Below, piece after piece: positions 49,085 through 62,200 of a stretch of DNA of 64,000 bases. Origin of the DNA: Neonectria sp. B-13. Taxonomy: Eukaryota; Ascomycota; Sordariomycetes; Hypocreales; Nectriaceae. Location of the stretch: the NCBI GenBank assembly GCA_002682825.1, contig NOKP01000047.1, forward strand, positions 1 through 64,000, in the 5' to 3' direction. The stretch's first letter is position 1. Each line of letters opens with the position of its first letter. A program made the position numbers and the translations under genes. The notes under the pieces are model-generated. The model worked only from the letters and a program-made list of their open reading frames with translations, was not told where the DNA came from and did not search any database.

Positions 49085-51118
49085 CTACGAAGTAGTCATG
49101 TTCTTCTCAGAAACCCGAGGCATAACAGTCTCCTTAGCTGTATCGTCGAGCTCGGTAGGTGAAGTCTCAGAATCCTCGTGGGTTCGATACCCGTACTTCT
49201 TCATCGTTTGTTTGTCAAGCTGTAGATTCATCAGCATAACAACCACGAAATATACAAGATCAGACGCACATAGTGAACCAGCCAGATGTACCCAAACATG
49301 ACTGCGCAGCAGACAATGAGGGCAATTGATCCCTTTTTCCAATAAGGCGCATCGGCAGCACTGTAGAAGACGATACCCCAGAAGGTCCAAAGAACCATGG
49401 ATCCAATGTTCATTGAATAGAGGGTTACACTGCGCATAGCGTCATCGCCAGTTCGCTGCAAGATGATGTTCGCCCAGCCGAAGATGAGCGGGTTAACCAT
49501 ATACGCGCTTCCGGCCAGATAGAATGCGAAAAAGGTGCCAGCGAAAGGCAGATCACGGACGAGAAGCATGGCGCCAACAACTATCTGTAGCAGGCAGGCA
49601 AGGATTGCCATGGGGACCCTTTGGCCCGTGGCGTCCATGTGCCAGGCTGCAAGCATATTCGCTACGATGCCGACTGCTTGTACACCTAACGGGTACGTGT
49701 TGATCTGAGGCTGGGTAAATTTATCGTTATAGTGCTTCAGCCACAAGAGAAAGGTGTTTTGTAGTGGGAAAGCCTCGGTGCTGGCGCATACAGGAGACCA
49801 GAAGAAAAGGATCCAGCTAGACGGATGGTCATGAGATACTTCAAGGAGTCAAAAGGTATTGAGTACTCACAACATGGGAGTCAAGAAGACTCGCTTGAGA
49901 AGAGACAGCGGCATAATGTTGTGACCGTCCCGGTTGATCGGGGGAAGTCTAGAGATTGCAAGCTTCCTCTCATCTTGTGACAGGTACTTGGCCTTAGTGC
50001 TGCCGGGTATGTCCGGGAAGTAGAGGAAACCAAAAACGGCGATTGGTAGGGTGATGATCCCGTCTAAGATAAGCACATTGCATGTTAGTTGTAACTTATG
50101 AGCTTCTGTAAAATCAGAGGACGTACCAATCAGAAACACCCATTGCCAGCCCTGTAATCCAGACATTCCTTTCATCCCCTTATGAATGGCCGTCATCATT
50201 ACACCAGCAAACATGGTCCCAACTTGACCAGAGGCTGTGAACAACGCTGTTCGTTTGGAAATCTCTTCTGGCTTGTACCACGCTCCGATGATGTAAATGG
50301 TACCAGCATATGTGCTAGCCTCTGTTAATCCTAGAAAGAACCTGATAACACAAAGCTGCGTCACTGTCTTCGCAGCGGCACTGGCCATCTGATTTCTGTA
50401 AGCTGACAGTTAGAGATACCGAGAGCTCCAGGACTGTCTTACCGTTAAGCCAGCCCAAACGACGACCATTGAGGGAAACCAAATTCGAGGCGCAACCTTT
50501 TGGATGATAATGCCGTGTGGAAGCTGCCCCACAGCCATTCTACGTCTTGTGTAAGTAATGCTGGAATGATTCTTAATTGAAAGAGATATTACCCAGCAGT
50601 AGTAACGGAAAGTACGTTATTGTAGTCATGGCCACTCATGTTAAGGGCTTCACGAAGTCCAGCGACCTTGTAAGGATGTCAGAAACGATTAACCTCACAG
50701 GTTGTGACAAACTTACGTAGGCATTGGCGAAAGCCGCACGATCTGGAATATGTGTGAATAAGGCCACTTGGGAATGGGGATGATAACATACCAAGAAAGT
50801 TGAAGAAGTAGCTAAAACAGCAGTACGTCTAATTTGAGTAAGTATCACCAGCTGAAACAGAATCAACAGTTCGTTTCATCGGCGTACCATAATGAAGAAA
50901 TCTAGGACATCAGTCAGATTATCGTAGGAAGCATGCCACTGAAACTTCTTTTTGACATACCCAATTTTCTCACAAGTCGTCTCTCTTCCTTAGACTTCGC
51001 CGCCGCTCCCAAGAAGAAGCCTTAATTCGTCAATCAAATCAGCGCCCGCCGTAACCGAGGTGATCTTGGCGAACTTACTGCGTACCTTGTCGCCGACATT
51101 TCCACCTTGAGATTCCAT
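49085..51118 (-). CDS. MFS transporter, pantothenate (Liz1)-type ACS family
   Basis: Eleven exons: 51,079-51,118; 50,961-51,020; 50,888-50,901; 50,792-50,828; 50,717-50,742; 50,593-50,666; 50,443-50,539; 50,127-50,388; 49,871-50,063; 49,270-49,816; 49,085-49,219, giving 494 residues. The joined N-terminus reads E-E-R-R-L-V-R-K-L-D-F-F-I-M, then Y-F-F-N-F-L-D-R, typical of the pantothenate/Liz1 branch. Later features are R-F-F-L-G-L-T-E-A-S-T-Y-A-G and G-W-Q-W-V-F-L-I-D-G. The 5' half is unusually fragmented, with exons of 14, 26 and 37 nt, a pattern that simple gene finders would miss. It would carry an organic anion or vitamin across the plasma membrane. Its link to the catabolic cluster is positional only. 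Confidence 0.88.
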
Positions 51119-52413
51119 TTTCGGCCAAAGTTACACGAGTTCTCTTGCTCCTGTGTAACAAAATTCAACAACGGCAGAGACGAGAACTTCATAAGAAGGG
51201 GAACCAAGAAAAAGGTAAGAAAACCATGTAGGTTTGCTCATCCATTCACTTGCTCCACCATGCTGGATCGGATTATCAGATTAATAAGATAATCAAGGGT
51301 AAGACCCTTCATTCCTTGGTTCGCTAACCTAAAGTAGAATTACATGTCGGTTGTGTGAATTGAGTTTGGTCTAAAGGCCGAAGCTAACGCTCGTATTCGA
51401 GAAATGCAACCCTCGCCCTCGGTTAGGAAACGATCGGTTGATTACACAGCGCTGACCCACCAGCAAAGCATGCATTCAGGGGTCCTTTGAAGTCAGGAGC
51501 GCTGAGAACTTTTGTGCCCAGTGGAGCATATTCTGCTTGGAGTAATTGAGTTATTAAGAGTTCTAGGTGAGTTGAAATAACCTCAACATAAGATCTTTAT
51601 GCGGGGCTTATGTCAAGGATCGGCCGCCCCCAAGACCCGCTAGGCCGTGGAGACACTGCCTTTTGGGGTTCAAGTCTGGAGTTCTTGGATGGAACAATTA
51701 CAACGAATTAGAGACGAAGGTACGAAGGCAGAGTCCTAGCCCTTGAAATCGAGGTCCGTCTGCGCGGCTTAGTCTAAAGCTTCGTTGCGTTGGAAGTCAG
51801 TGCCCCTTCACGTTGACAGGCCTGGTCTTTATTGTCGTCAAAACGTATCGGTGAGGGATGGAATCAAGTTGCCAGCTTTGGGCAGATATCCTACTCGAAG
51901 CTCCCGAATTACACAGAATCATTACTCAGTCCATCTCTGGAACGTATATAAGTATTCACTGCGCCAACGTTATTTTACTACAGATGATAATCAACATATA
52001 GAAAGAAGGCTAATTCCTCTACGCTGATTTGCTTAAGGCTCTGAGCCTTAAGGACTGAAGTCGCTAAGGGGTTTATATACTCTTAGCCCAAGGCTGATGC
52101 TTTAAGCTTATGCTTAAAGGTACAATGTCCCTTTACACTTATCGATAATACAATAGAAGTCGCAACTAGGTGATTCGAAAATAGTTAAATTATGGATTAA
52201 GCTGGGGAAGAAATTAAGATAAAGTATTCGTCCTCCCCACAATCCTCAGATGGTTACAGCTGTGCTCTAGTGATCCAAGAATGAAAGTTTGTATTAGGTA
52301 GCTTCGTCTAACAAAACACTGTCAAAGTCATAAAGCGTTGGAATATTAGTCCAGTTGACTCGATTGTAGAAATAGGACCCAGTTTACCTAGGCCTCTCGC
52401 CAAGCAAATTATA
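51119..52413. other. Intergenic, no gene seen
   Basis: About 1.3 kb. It becomes more AT-rich and TA-rich at about 51,940-52,150 and includes a perfect 21-bp palindrome at 52,032-52,052. Short frames only. Confidence 0.45.
52032..52052. repeat. Perfect palindrome, 10-bp arms and 1-bp centre
   Basis: CTTAAGGCTC, then T, then GAGCCTTAAG. Similar CTTAAG/GCTTAAAG blocks recur over the next 90 bp. Function unknown; it lies 362 bp downstream of the stop of the secreted-protein gene. Confidence 0.8.
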
Positions 52414-53079
52414 CTAAGAAACAATAATATCAACATCAACGTGTGAAGGAAGATCAACATCCGGCGGGAAAATAAACAGAGAATGTCCTTCTGTTGTCTC
52501 TGTCCTTGCAACCATGAACTGTGAGCGCGATGTACCCTCGACCACGCACTCCAGTTGCTGGCCTCGAGCCGTAGGTGGCACACACGAGATGAATACTGTG
52601 TAGGGGCGAAAGGTGGCGGTTTGTGGGTAGGCGACAAGAGCATATGTGTTTGAAAATGAAGAGGCAAACACATGAAAGTCACCGACCATCAGACGGTTTG
52701 TTTCTTTCTCAAGATGGAACTCTCCAGGTCCGTAGTGATCCGCGACAGATGCTGGTACCACTAGAAACAAGGAATAGCCGTTTTCTTGCCTATAGAATAG
52801 GCTTTGGCCGTTGACAGCCTCGACTTCAGAGTTGGCGCCCTTGAGGTCGAAAGTGGTGGCCTCGGGCAGGTTGCTGGTGGAACTGGGTAAATCGCTGGTG
52901 CTGGACGAAGCGGCTTCGGTGCTTGATACGACGTCGGTAGTGACGGTTGAAGCGGTATCAGTCATACTCGAAAGGGTGGCAGAGGCATCGGAAGACGACG
53001 GTTTGCAGGGCCCAGCAGCACTACCACTGAAGAGCGATGCAACCGCCAACAAGCCGTAGACAAGATACGGAGTGTGCAT
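52414..53079 (-). CDS. Small secreted Ser/Thr-rich protein, unknown function
   Basis: Single exon, 221 residues from the first ATG in frame (53,079). The N-terminus (Y-L-V-Y-G-L-L-A-V-A-S-L-F-S-G) is a typical signal peptide with likely cleavage after A-A-G or nearby. It is followed by a Ser/Thr-rich segment (about 25-75) likely O-glycosylated, then a compact C-terminal region of about 140 residues with a Cys at C-V-P-P and another at L-E-C-V-V. I do not recognise a family. No intron needed. Confidence 0.72.
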   Translation of the reverse strand: MHTPYLVYGLLAVASLFSGSAAGPCKPSSSDASATLSSMTDTASTVTTDVVSSTEAASSSTSDLPSSTSNLPEATTFDLKGANSEVEAVNGQSLFYRQENGYSLFLVVPASVADHYGPGEFHLEKETNRLMVGDFHVFASSFSNTYALVAYPQTATFRPYTVFISCVPPTARGQQLECVVEGTSRSQFMVARTETTEGHSLFIFPPDVDLPSHVDVDIIVS

Positions 53080-54897
53080 GATGATGCCGAAGTGTGGCGA
53101 CACGCTTGTTCAGGCACGATACGAGCAAAGGCGTAGCAGGAAAATAATATTAAGAGGAGAAGGAACTCGCTGAAAGCTCAGGAGAAGCTGAAGGAGATTA
53201 TTCATAACTTAGCGTCGTTGTCGTTCAATAGTCTGCGCTTGGCAACAATAGTCCGACGCGCCAACCAATAAGAAGGGGATGCCTCTACTTAAATTAAGAG
53301 GCGTGGCGTTGCGTTAGAGCAGTAGCGCGCGCCTTGGACCTATTGACAAGCCTCCACCAACAAGCCTGGCCAAGCCTGGGGAGAAAAGAAACAACAAAGA
53401 AATATGGAAAAATAGGGATGACCAGTTGATTTATCTAAACAGTCAAAAACAATGGGATCTTTTCTGTTCTGATCGCATTTTGGCTGGGTGATACTAACCC
53501 GCACATTCTGCCTGCGTCAACAGATTAGAGAAGGCCACACTGGCTTTCTTTCTAGTTTATTTCTAGAACCACAATCACACCATGCCGAGAGCGAGGTCAA
53601 ATTGGGCACTTATCTAATGTGTACACACGTGCAGTGCCTGAAAGCACTTCACGTCACTCACGATGGAAGACTTTGTTCAGATGAATCCAGTGGAGCAGCT
53701 GTTCATCTTACAACCGTTGCATGACGTATACATCCGTAAGGTTATTTAAGGCTCATTACTTTGGCTTAATTAAGCTCTTGGGAGTTTACAACGAGCTGGG
53801 TCGTTACTGAGACAACTAGGATATAAATACACACTCAAATTGTGGGAGGAAAACCGTGGAGTTGGTTCTGCGTTCAGTTGCACAGGTGGCGAAGTGGTTG
53901 GCTGCTATGGAGGTCTCAAGGGCCGTGCCTCAGATTAACGAGGGAAAAGGGGTTTCAAAACGATGTGAGCTGATATTTGGCTTCGAAAGCGTCTTCTATT
54001 CTTTTTCTGCCTCATGGCGTTGACAGCTCGATGTGTCTTTTCTACTGGTTTACTGTAGTCTACCAAAAACGAAGGATATGGAGCCAAAAAACAGCGTATC
54101 GCGACTCCTGTCCATGGTATCTCAGGCAGAGACTGACATGTTTCTGGACTCTTCATTCCTTCAGTCATCGGAGCAGTGAAAGTGATCAGCTCCCATAGGA
54201 GCCCTCGCTTAATCCTTGTAACGCAGACCTTCAGTTATTCGCCCGGATGCGCATCAATGCGGATTGGAGTAGCACATTCTAGATTCACATGTATCGGGAA
54301 TACTTTGATCTGTCCCAGGACCACGGTACTGAAAAGCCGTTAGTACGGGCTCCTGCAATCAAAGCCACCTTGAGATCTCTGCATCTTGCCTCACGTCCCG
54401 AATTGGCGTAGGTCGGCGCGTTCAACGCAAGACCGTTATCGGTATCAAATGACCCGAAGATCGACATGAATAGGTGCCGGTTTCGGCTTTTCGGCTTCCA
54501 TGCCGTTTCAAATAAGCTTAATATCAAGGATAACGGACATACTTCGCTATCCTCCGGTTTTTAACCTCTGAACTGCGTGGGAATCTGTCTCCGCTTCGGT
54601 GATACTTCCCCTTCGGTCCAAGTGTGACATTGAACCCAGGTTCCGAACAGGGGTTCATCAGTATCTATGGGCCTTTTGAGAACTTTGATGCATAGCCCTC
54701 CATACTTCTCGATACTCTTTCTCCACTGATAATGCACACAGCCACGAGGCATTTACGGCCGCCTGGAGTTGAGTAGATTGGTCCGTAATTGTTAGGTGCC
54801 GAATGAGCGGTAAATGACGGATGATAGAATGCGATAGATCGGCGGTGGATGCAAGAGTATGTCTTTAAAACCAAGTGATATGTTGATATAATCACGA
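53080..54897. other. Intergenic, no gene seen
   Basis: About 1.8 kb holding the promoters of two divergent genes (secreted protein and L-amino-acid oxidase-like). Short frames on both strands lack support. Confidence 0.45.
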
Positions 54898-57059
54898 ATG
54901 AACAAAAATCAGGCTTACGCTAGATCCTCTGTCCTGCCGCTGAACATGCGTTCCTGTCTGATGTTACCCGCTTTGGGCTTCCTTTCTACAGGCTCTTGCG
55001 CTTACACACGATCCGAAAAAGCCGTGTCGTTTCTGTCTCCTCACAAAGTTGAGCAAGGAAGCCCTCACAACATTTTCGTTGAATACTTCGGAACTGTTGA
55101 TGGCGAACTCACTATCGTATATGGCTCTTGCAATGCTGTTTCGACTCCTTCCGACGCAAAGTATCAAATAGGTACTACGCACGTGGGGAATCATCCTCTC
55201 GCGAAGCGCCACGAGGATTGGATAGACTATCGCCCAACCAAGTTAGTCTGGATCACTCCCCCAGACGTTGAGGAAGGATGTTTCCATGCCTTTGCCAGCA
55301 ATGAGCACGTCGGACGTTCCGAGAAGGTCCAGGTTACGAAACGATTAGCTCGTCGTGGCAGAAAGACATTTGCTGATGTTGCTGATCCTATGGGCCCATG
55401 GTTCGATGGCGTGGCTTATCTCAAGCAGAAGCAACCTGATGAACGCTTCGTCGCTTCTTCCAAAAATAAGACTTTTGGAATCTTGGGCGGCGGAATATCT
55501 GGGCTGACAGCCGGGGTATGTTAAAGCACGACTGTTCATTGAACGGCACTAATTCGTCTCCTTAGCTGATGCTGGACTCTGTCGGCGTTCACAACTGGAA
55601 GATTCTCGAGTCCTCTGATCGCATCGGTGGTCGGATCATGACAACATACCTGAACAACACCGCGCCTGAAGAAGGCCAGTATCATGAGCTTGGACCGATG
55701 CGGTTTCCCGTGGAGATCACAGACCCAGATACCAACGATACATTCCCTATCATGGATCAAAGAATGGTTTTCCAGCTGGCCGACATCCTCAACGAAAAGA
55801 ACGCCGGCAACGAAACACTTCAGGTCAAGTTCTCCAACTGGATCCAATCATCCCCGAATACTCCTGTCACCACTAGCAAACGTCGCCCCGACGGTACTTT
55901 TCCTGGCAAGAGTGAGGTTGCAAACGACCCTGCCTACGAGGAACCGGTCCAGTATTCAAACACTACGGCTGCCGAAGAGGCCATTCAAGCATTGGAAGAC
56001 TTCAAAGGGATGAACCAAGAGCGCATCAAATTCTATGCCAAGGACATCTTTCGCGCTCATAAAGAAGCTGTGGAAACTGGCATGTTCGACTTCTCAGAGG
56101 TTGAGTACCTGCGGCATGTCGTGGGTAGTGATCTCAACACTACAGATGAGGTAACCCCCTCTCACGTCGTCTGGCCAATGTGGGAATATGAGACTGCGTA
56201 CTTTCTCGCCACCAAATGGGCCACGGTCAAGGGAGGTCTCAGCAGACTTCCCGAGGCCTTCCAGCCTATTATCGAAAACAGGATTGAGTTCGGCACCAAA
56301 GTTAACGGTATAAAGTACAACGAGAATAAGACTTTGTCGGTTACTTGGAAGCCCACTGGGAGCAATCCTTTCACCGCCATATCAACCACCGAGCACTTTG
56401 ACTATGTCCTCAACACCGTCCCTTTCAACTTGCTCAAGTTTTGGGACCTGCCCCCATATTCTAGTCTTCTGCGCCGTGCAATCGACCGGACTGTATTCGG
56501 AGGGGCAGTCAAGGTCGCTATCCAGTATAAGACGCGATGGTGGGAGCATCTTGAGCGACCTATTTTTGGAGGCTGCGGGCGTGTCAACAGCCCGCTCATC
56601 GGCCAAATCTGCTTTCCATCTCATGAAATCAACTCAACTGGCCCGGGCGTACTCATGGCCTCCTACATCTCGGATTATGACGCTACAGTTGCGTGCGCCA
56701 TGTCTGAGGAAGACCATATGGCATACATTCAAAAATCTCTCATTAAGATTTATGGTGACGTTGTCCAGGAGAATTGGACAGGCAATTACGCACGTGAATG
56801 CTGGGAACACAATGAGCACCACGCCGGAGCCTTTGCGCTGCCTATTGTGCCTCAGCAGCAGCTTTACCTGCCGGCCTTCTTCCGCACGGAGTTCAACACG
56901 GTGTTTATTGGCGAGCACACGAGTATCACGCATTCTTGGGTTTTCAGTGCTCTTGAAAGTGCTGCGAGAGGTACAGTTCAGTTGCTGTTAGATATGGGGC
57001 TTGTTGATGAGGCAAAGCAGATTACCGAGACGTGGATGGCTCGTTGGATTCGTGTTTGA
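54898..57059 (+). CDS. Secreted L-amino-acid oxidase-like flavoprotein
   Basis: Two exons (54,898-55,515 and 55,566-57,059, intron 50 bp). The longest form has 703 residues. A start at the in-frame ATG 54,946 gives 687 residues and a cleaner signal peptide (M-R-S-C-L-M-L-P-A-L-G-F-L), which I think more likely. A roughly 170-residue N-terminal extension precedes the FAD-binding loop G-I-L-G-G-G-I-S-G-L, which the intron follows. E-S-S-D-R-I-G-G-R and a C-terminal G-E-H-T-S-I-T-H-S-W segment match flavin amine oxidases of the fungal L-amino-acid oxidase group. It has many N-x-S/T sites, as expected of an exported protein. It would oxidise amino acids to keto acids, ammonia and peroxide outside the cell. 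Confidence 0.88.
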
Positions 57060-57351
57060 AGGATGGACTTTATTCTTTCACAATCGTATTTTGCTATGTG
57101 AGCTTAGAGAGCGCAATCAGTGATCGAAAGCGTGTCCACCTTCAGTAGATATCATTCTGCTGATGACCACGTTGATGGTTTCTTAGACAGGAGTCGAATC
57201 AACACATGGTTGACCTGGGTTCAAACATACGACTAGGCCCGTAGTAACTATGGAAAGGAACTGACATCTATCTCCTATTACAATTCTCGTTCCCTAAGAT
57301 CCTTGGTCAAGTCATTTACTCGAAGGCAGGCACTATAACAGTGTTCCCACA

Positions 57352-59243
57352 TTAGAAGACCATACCCTTGGTCTGCTTGCCTTGCTCCTCCTCCAACTTC
57401 CTGACGTTGATGTTCTTCCACATGAAAATAGAAGCCGCGCAAAGAGGAACCAAGCAGGAGCCGGCGATGACCATCAAGCGCATAACGTGGCTATAGGCTC
57501 CGACAATGGCCTCACGCTCAGGCGAACCATCAAGGTAAGACATCTGGGTGACGATATCGCCGAAAATAATGGTCGCGTTGGCCTTTGACTCCTCTGGAAG
57601 ACGTTTGTAAAGCTCCTGAGGCAGAAGGTTGTTCCAAAGCGCACCGCCAATGGCGAAACCAATGGAAGAACCAAAGCCACCAAAGAGACCCCAGATGGCA
57701 TTAACGGCAGCTAGTTCCTGGTGCGTCACAGGGGCCATGACCGCAAGCTGGCCGCAAGTTGCAAATATACCCGTACCAAGGCCACAGAGAACCTGAGTAA
57801 AGGCCAGAACACCAGGGGAAGTGTCGGGAGAGCGGAAAGGAATCAGCAGGGCAGTTCCAAGCAGCATGATGGGCACGCCGGCGTAAGAAAGGTACTTGAA
57901 GTTACCAGTATAGCTAATTATCAGACCAAAGATGGGTCCGAAGACGGCCGAAGTCAAGGAGAAGGAATTGAGGATGTAGCCTGAATGGGTGATGCTCTGC
58001 CTGTGCACCACTTGGAGGTACGAGTTGAAGTAGGCGTTCCAGCAGAAGATGGAGAGGAACATGGCCCCGTAGAGCAGACAAGAGCCGATGATAGTACCCT
58101 GCTTGAGATACTTCCAGGGGAGGAACTGCACAGGGGCGTAGTACTTCTCCCAAACGGCGAAGGCGGGAAAGAGGAGGACTCCAAGGACAATCATGGCGAT
58201 GATGTAGGGGGTCTTCCAGCCATTGGGTGCGTATACCTGGAGGGTGAACGGCAGCAGGAAAAGGCAAAAGGCAAACATGATGAGGATGATTCCAACAGCT
58301 AAGAGACTGTTAGTGCGTACTAGTAAAAAAAGGGCATTTTTGACATACCGTCGAACTGGATAAAGTAGTAGGCGATGGACTGGAACACATTGCGGTCTGA
58401 CCTCTGCTTCCTGGCGAGACCGGCCTTGCGAGCCTTGCGGTACATGTAGACCATGACTCCCATGGCCGGAATACTACATGCAGCGAGGATGATAGCAAAG
58501 GCTCCGAAAGCCCATCGGAAGTTGGACTTCTTATAGAACAGCTCAGCAATAGCAGGGCCGGCAAAGGTGCTGGCAATGCGAGGAGTGCCGTTGATACCGA
58601 AGATGATCATGCGATTCTTGAGAGAGGTGATATCGGCGCACATGACATCGATGACGTACAAGACTCCAATGTGGCCGGCCCAGTAGAGGACATGAGCGGC
58701 GATGTAGGTTTCCATGTTCTGGCAAGTCGCCTTCATGATCATGCCAACGAGAGTGAGTACCATCATGAAGAAGAAGCCCTCGACACGGCCCCAGATATCG
58801 ATGACCTTTGCGACCGCAAGGGGAATGCAACCACCCAGAGCGGTCGACATGACGCTGGAGATGTTGAGGAGGCCATGCTTGTCGAAGGACGAGGTGATAT
58901 ATGGGTTCAGGGCGGAGTCGATTGAGTTCTGGAGGAAGTCGACGAAGCTGATCAGGTAGAGCCTGCGAGGGCAGTCAGCGGGTATTCTTCTAGCGTTGAC
59001 AGCGCACGGATTGACTTACAGAACAAACATGCTAATCAGGGTAGGCTTGCTCCAGATGGCAGCGATAGCTCTGACGCGCTGAACACCCTGCTGGAACTGC
59101 TCCGAGTCGTCGGTCTGGTGACCCTTCTCGTCCTCAATATCGACAACATTGGCGGGAGTGGAGATGTCGTTCTTCTCGATGTCGACGGGCGAAGGTGGGA
59201 CGTCAACCGCGAGCTGCGGCTCGTCAGCCTTGGAGACACCCAT
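57352..59243 (-). CDS. Siderophore-iron transporter (SIT family, MFS)
   Basis: Three exons: 59,020-59,243; 58,349-58,962; 57,352-58,298, giving 594 residues. A hydrophilic N-terminus of about 60 residues ends in G-V-Q-R-V-R-A-I-A-A-I-W-S, and D-I-W-G-R-V-E-G-F lies between the first membrane segments. Both are hallmarks of the SIT/ARN/MirB siderophore transporters, and the hydropathy suits 14 membrane spans. It should import ferric siderophores by proton symport; which siderophore is not readable. The 3' end lies about 290 bp from the convergent oxidase gene. Confidence 0.92.
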
Positions 59244-62200
59244 GGTTGAAGTGATGAGGCAGCTTTTTCGTTCTCAGGTGGAGAACAAAAGCTTGCAATC
59301 GAAGTGTCTACAGCAGAAAGGAGTGGGACGCTGGAGTCTGGGATGGAGATCAAGCGGCCTCTAAATACAACGTCGCGCCGACGTCGCTACACCTCAAGTA
59401 GCACGGATCGCTGGTGCCCAGAGAACTTCGCCGAATAACATGAATGTGTGACCACAAAAAAAGGGCCGAAAACTTGGCGCATCGCCATGCACCAAGAGGA
59501 AGGGTTCCTGACTCTGCAGGTGGAACGAACGGCGGCTTGGAAATCCAATGCTTACACTAATTTAAGCATAGATGATCAGATAAGATTCTTCCGCGCCAAG
59601 CAACGGTTCACCATCGTGTGGTCCGTCCGGGTGAAGGGGGCGACCTCGCTCCAGAGAGTCTGATGACCTCTCTCTGCAGCCAATGGTGCATATGCACGAA
59701 CGTGGATATCCCTTCATTTAAATTACTAACGTGTCTCGAGAAGGAAGAGATATTCAGCGGCTCCACGCAGCATTTCCTCTTACTGCTCATCTCGTTGGAG
59801 GGATGTCAAGACATCATGAGGTCGCTAGCCCCCTTCAGGCTTAGCATTGAGAACGAGTGAATCCTACGGGATTTAGTTAGCATTCAGAATGCCTGGCGTG
59901 TGGATCGATCAGGACATTGAGCTCCGAGAACTGGATGCAATAATTTCCGTCTTTGTCAGAGTGCGTGGGATAACAAGGTCAAGGTTTCAAAACTCGTTTC
60001 TGATTCGTACAAAAACGATCTCGAAGACAGGGCAGGGGTAAGTCCGAGAACCGAGTGGGAAAACCAAGAGGGGAGGGAATTTTGTCAAAGCCACCAGAAC
60101 GGGGAACGGGACGAAACCCCCTCCCTGAGCATGAACCACGGGCACGGTAACCGCTCCACTGTGCTAAGCCAAGAAGCCGGCTGGAAAAGTTTGCTAAATG
60201 CCAAGCAGAAACAGTGGGAAATATGCGAGTAAAAGTCCATTCCTGGCCGCCGAGCATTGGCAACGTGGGGGCATCCATGGATGATACCAAGTGCCAAGAC
60301 AAACCACCGATGACCAGGAAGCTCCTCCACTAATCAACTGCGGTTGTTGCCAAGTCAAAAGCTACGCTACGAAAAGACTTCGGATAGGCCCCGAATAGGT
60401 AGAATGCACCGACATGGTCGAGTAGGTCGAAGGCCAGAGAGTGTGTTGTGCGTTATTTTCGTTTCACGAACGGGTTGATTTTCCGAGCAACAACCCTAGC
60501 ACCGTGTTGTTTCTGGGAAGAGATCGTTCAATTGGCGGGGAATACTGGAGTTCTGCGTAGCCGCCTCAAGACCGCTCTCTTTTGCAAATATCTGATTCAA
60601 CATTGTCAATTCTACGTGAGGGTTAGCGAGGCTCTTGGACCCTAATGCTCTCTGTTCCATTTTAGGCTACAACGATCCTCAACGCTACTTACTAGGAGAA
60701 AACCAAGGCCATTCTAGTGGCATTTACGTCAATCATTTACAACGGTCCTTACAGGGCTTTCGATACGAATCTTTGGTCCTGTCGGGACAAGTCGCGATCT
60801 TGCAGCACTCACGCGTAGTGTGAATATTCAGAAATCTTCGGCTATTGTTAGCCGAAGCATTCCCAAAAGTCTTCGCTGCTATAAAACTCGTGCAGCCAGT
60901 TGACTCTCTTGTCATGCACTCTTACTAGGATAATTAATAGTTTCAAGATTTCCCGCAACAGCATCTTATCTGATGTGGATACTCTTCCTCTCACCCATGA
61001 CATCCTAACGAATAGTGATCCTTCTTGATTCCTGAATAACCTCACATATTTGACATTTGCTTACCCTGCACAAAACTTTCTTTCGGAGTCACACAATGTC
61101 TGAGTGTTGTCACAGCAGGATAAGTAATATACTGGCCAATGCAGGATACCCCTCACACAGGGGTGAAGCACAGCATGTGTTTGTTTAGCAAGTATCGGCC
61201 ATGTTCGCTTGCTCGAAAGCTACTTCACTGAAGTTAACTCAACCTCTGTCGCACTCGCTTCCACCTCAGCACTCGAACCCATCTACACGCACTGGCTCAC
61301 TTCGTACCCTACAAACGCCATCCATGGATAATTACAGTCCCTCTTGGAGGCATTCCGAGGGCCCTTGTAACACTGTCATGCCCAGTACTGCCAGTATTCC
61401 TCTTTTCGACCAGGACACTTGAGGCAAACATGGTCGTAACCTACCATCGTCTTACATTCTTGGCCATGATTATTCATTCCTAAGCTCATAAAGAATGTCG
61501 ATGCCGCCAGCACGAGAAAAATCTGTAATTGACCCCCTTGCAAATAGTCCAGGTACCTGTAGCCCGACGAAGCATATTGCAGGTCTTTTGACCAAATTAA
61601 CCCGATTGCTCTGGTCTATATAAGCTTATGAGCTTGATCTTGGACCTCGACTATCTTGTCGTCGCAGATCTGGGCCCCGCGTCGCGTAAGGTCACCCGAC
61701 GTTAGATCTGTGATTGTTAGCCCTGTTAAAGTTGGCGGAGTGTTCCGCTGAGGGGAATGGCCCGGACCGCTGCTCCGGAATGTCAATTTCACATATAAGG
61801 GACTTTGGGATCTACTCGTTAAACTCGTTGAACGTGATCGAGGCCGGATGAAGTAATAAGAATGGAAACTTTTTGAGGCTATCTTGGTCACGTTTCTGTT
61901 ATGTTCTGGTTTGAATCCATCAGCCACTTTCACGGTTTCATCTAACCTGATGCACCGTTAACAGCAGAGTCAAGTTTCATGGATGCGACACAGATCCAAG
62001 ACAACACAGTGCGTGCTGGACACATTTGCCGATCATACTGAGAGAAAACACAGTTCATGGCAATAAACCCAGCAGTCCGTCAAAGGCGCAGATACAAGGG
62101 GTTGGGGAAGTACAAGGAGCTACTCCTCAGGTAAAGTTCCAATGCTCAGAGAGCCTATAACTTGAGGAAAAACTACATCAAAGTGACGTCTGGGTTTCTG

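Noticed and set aside
57180..57245. Possible tRNA because of a GGGTTCAAAC word
   Set aside because: No matching acceptor stem or D-arm could be folded around it.
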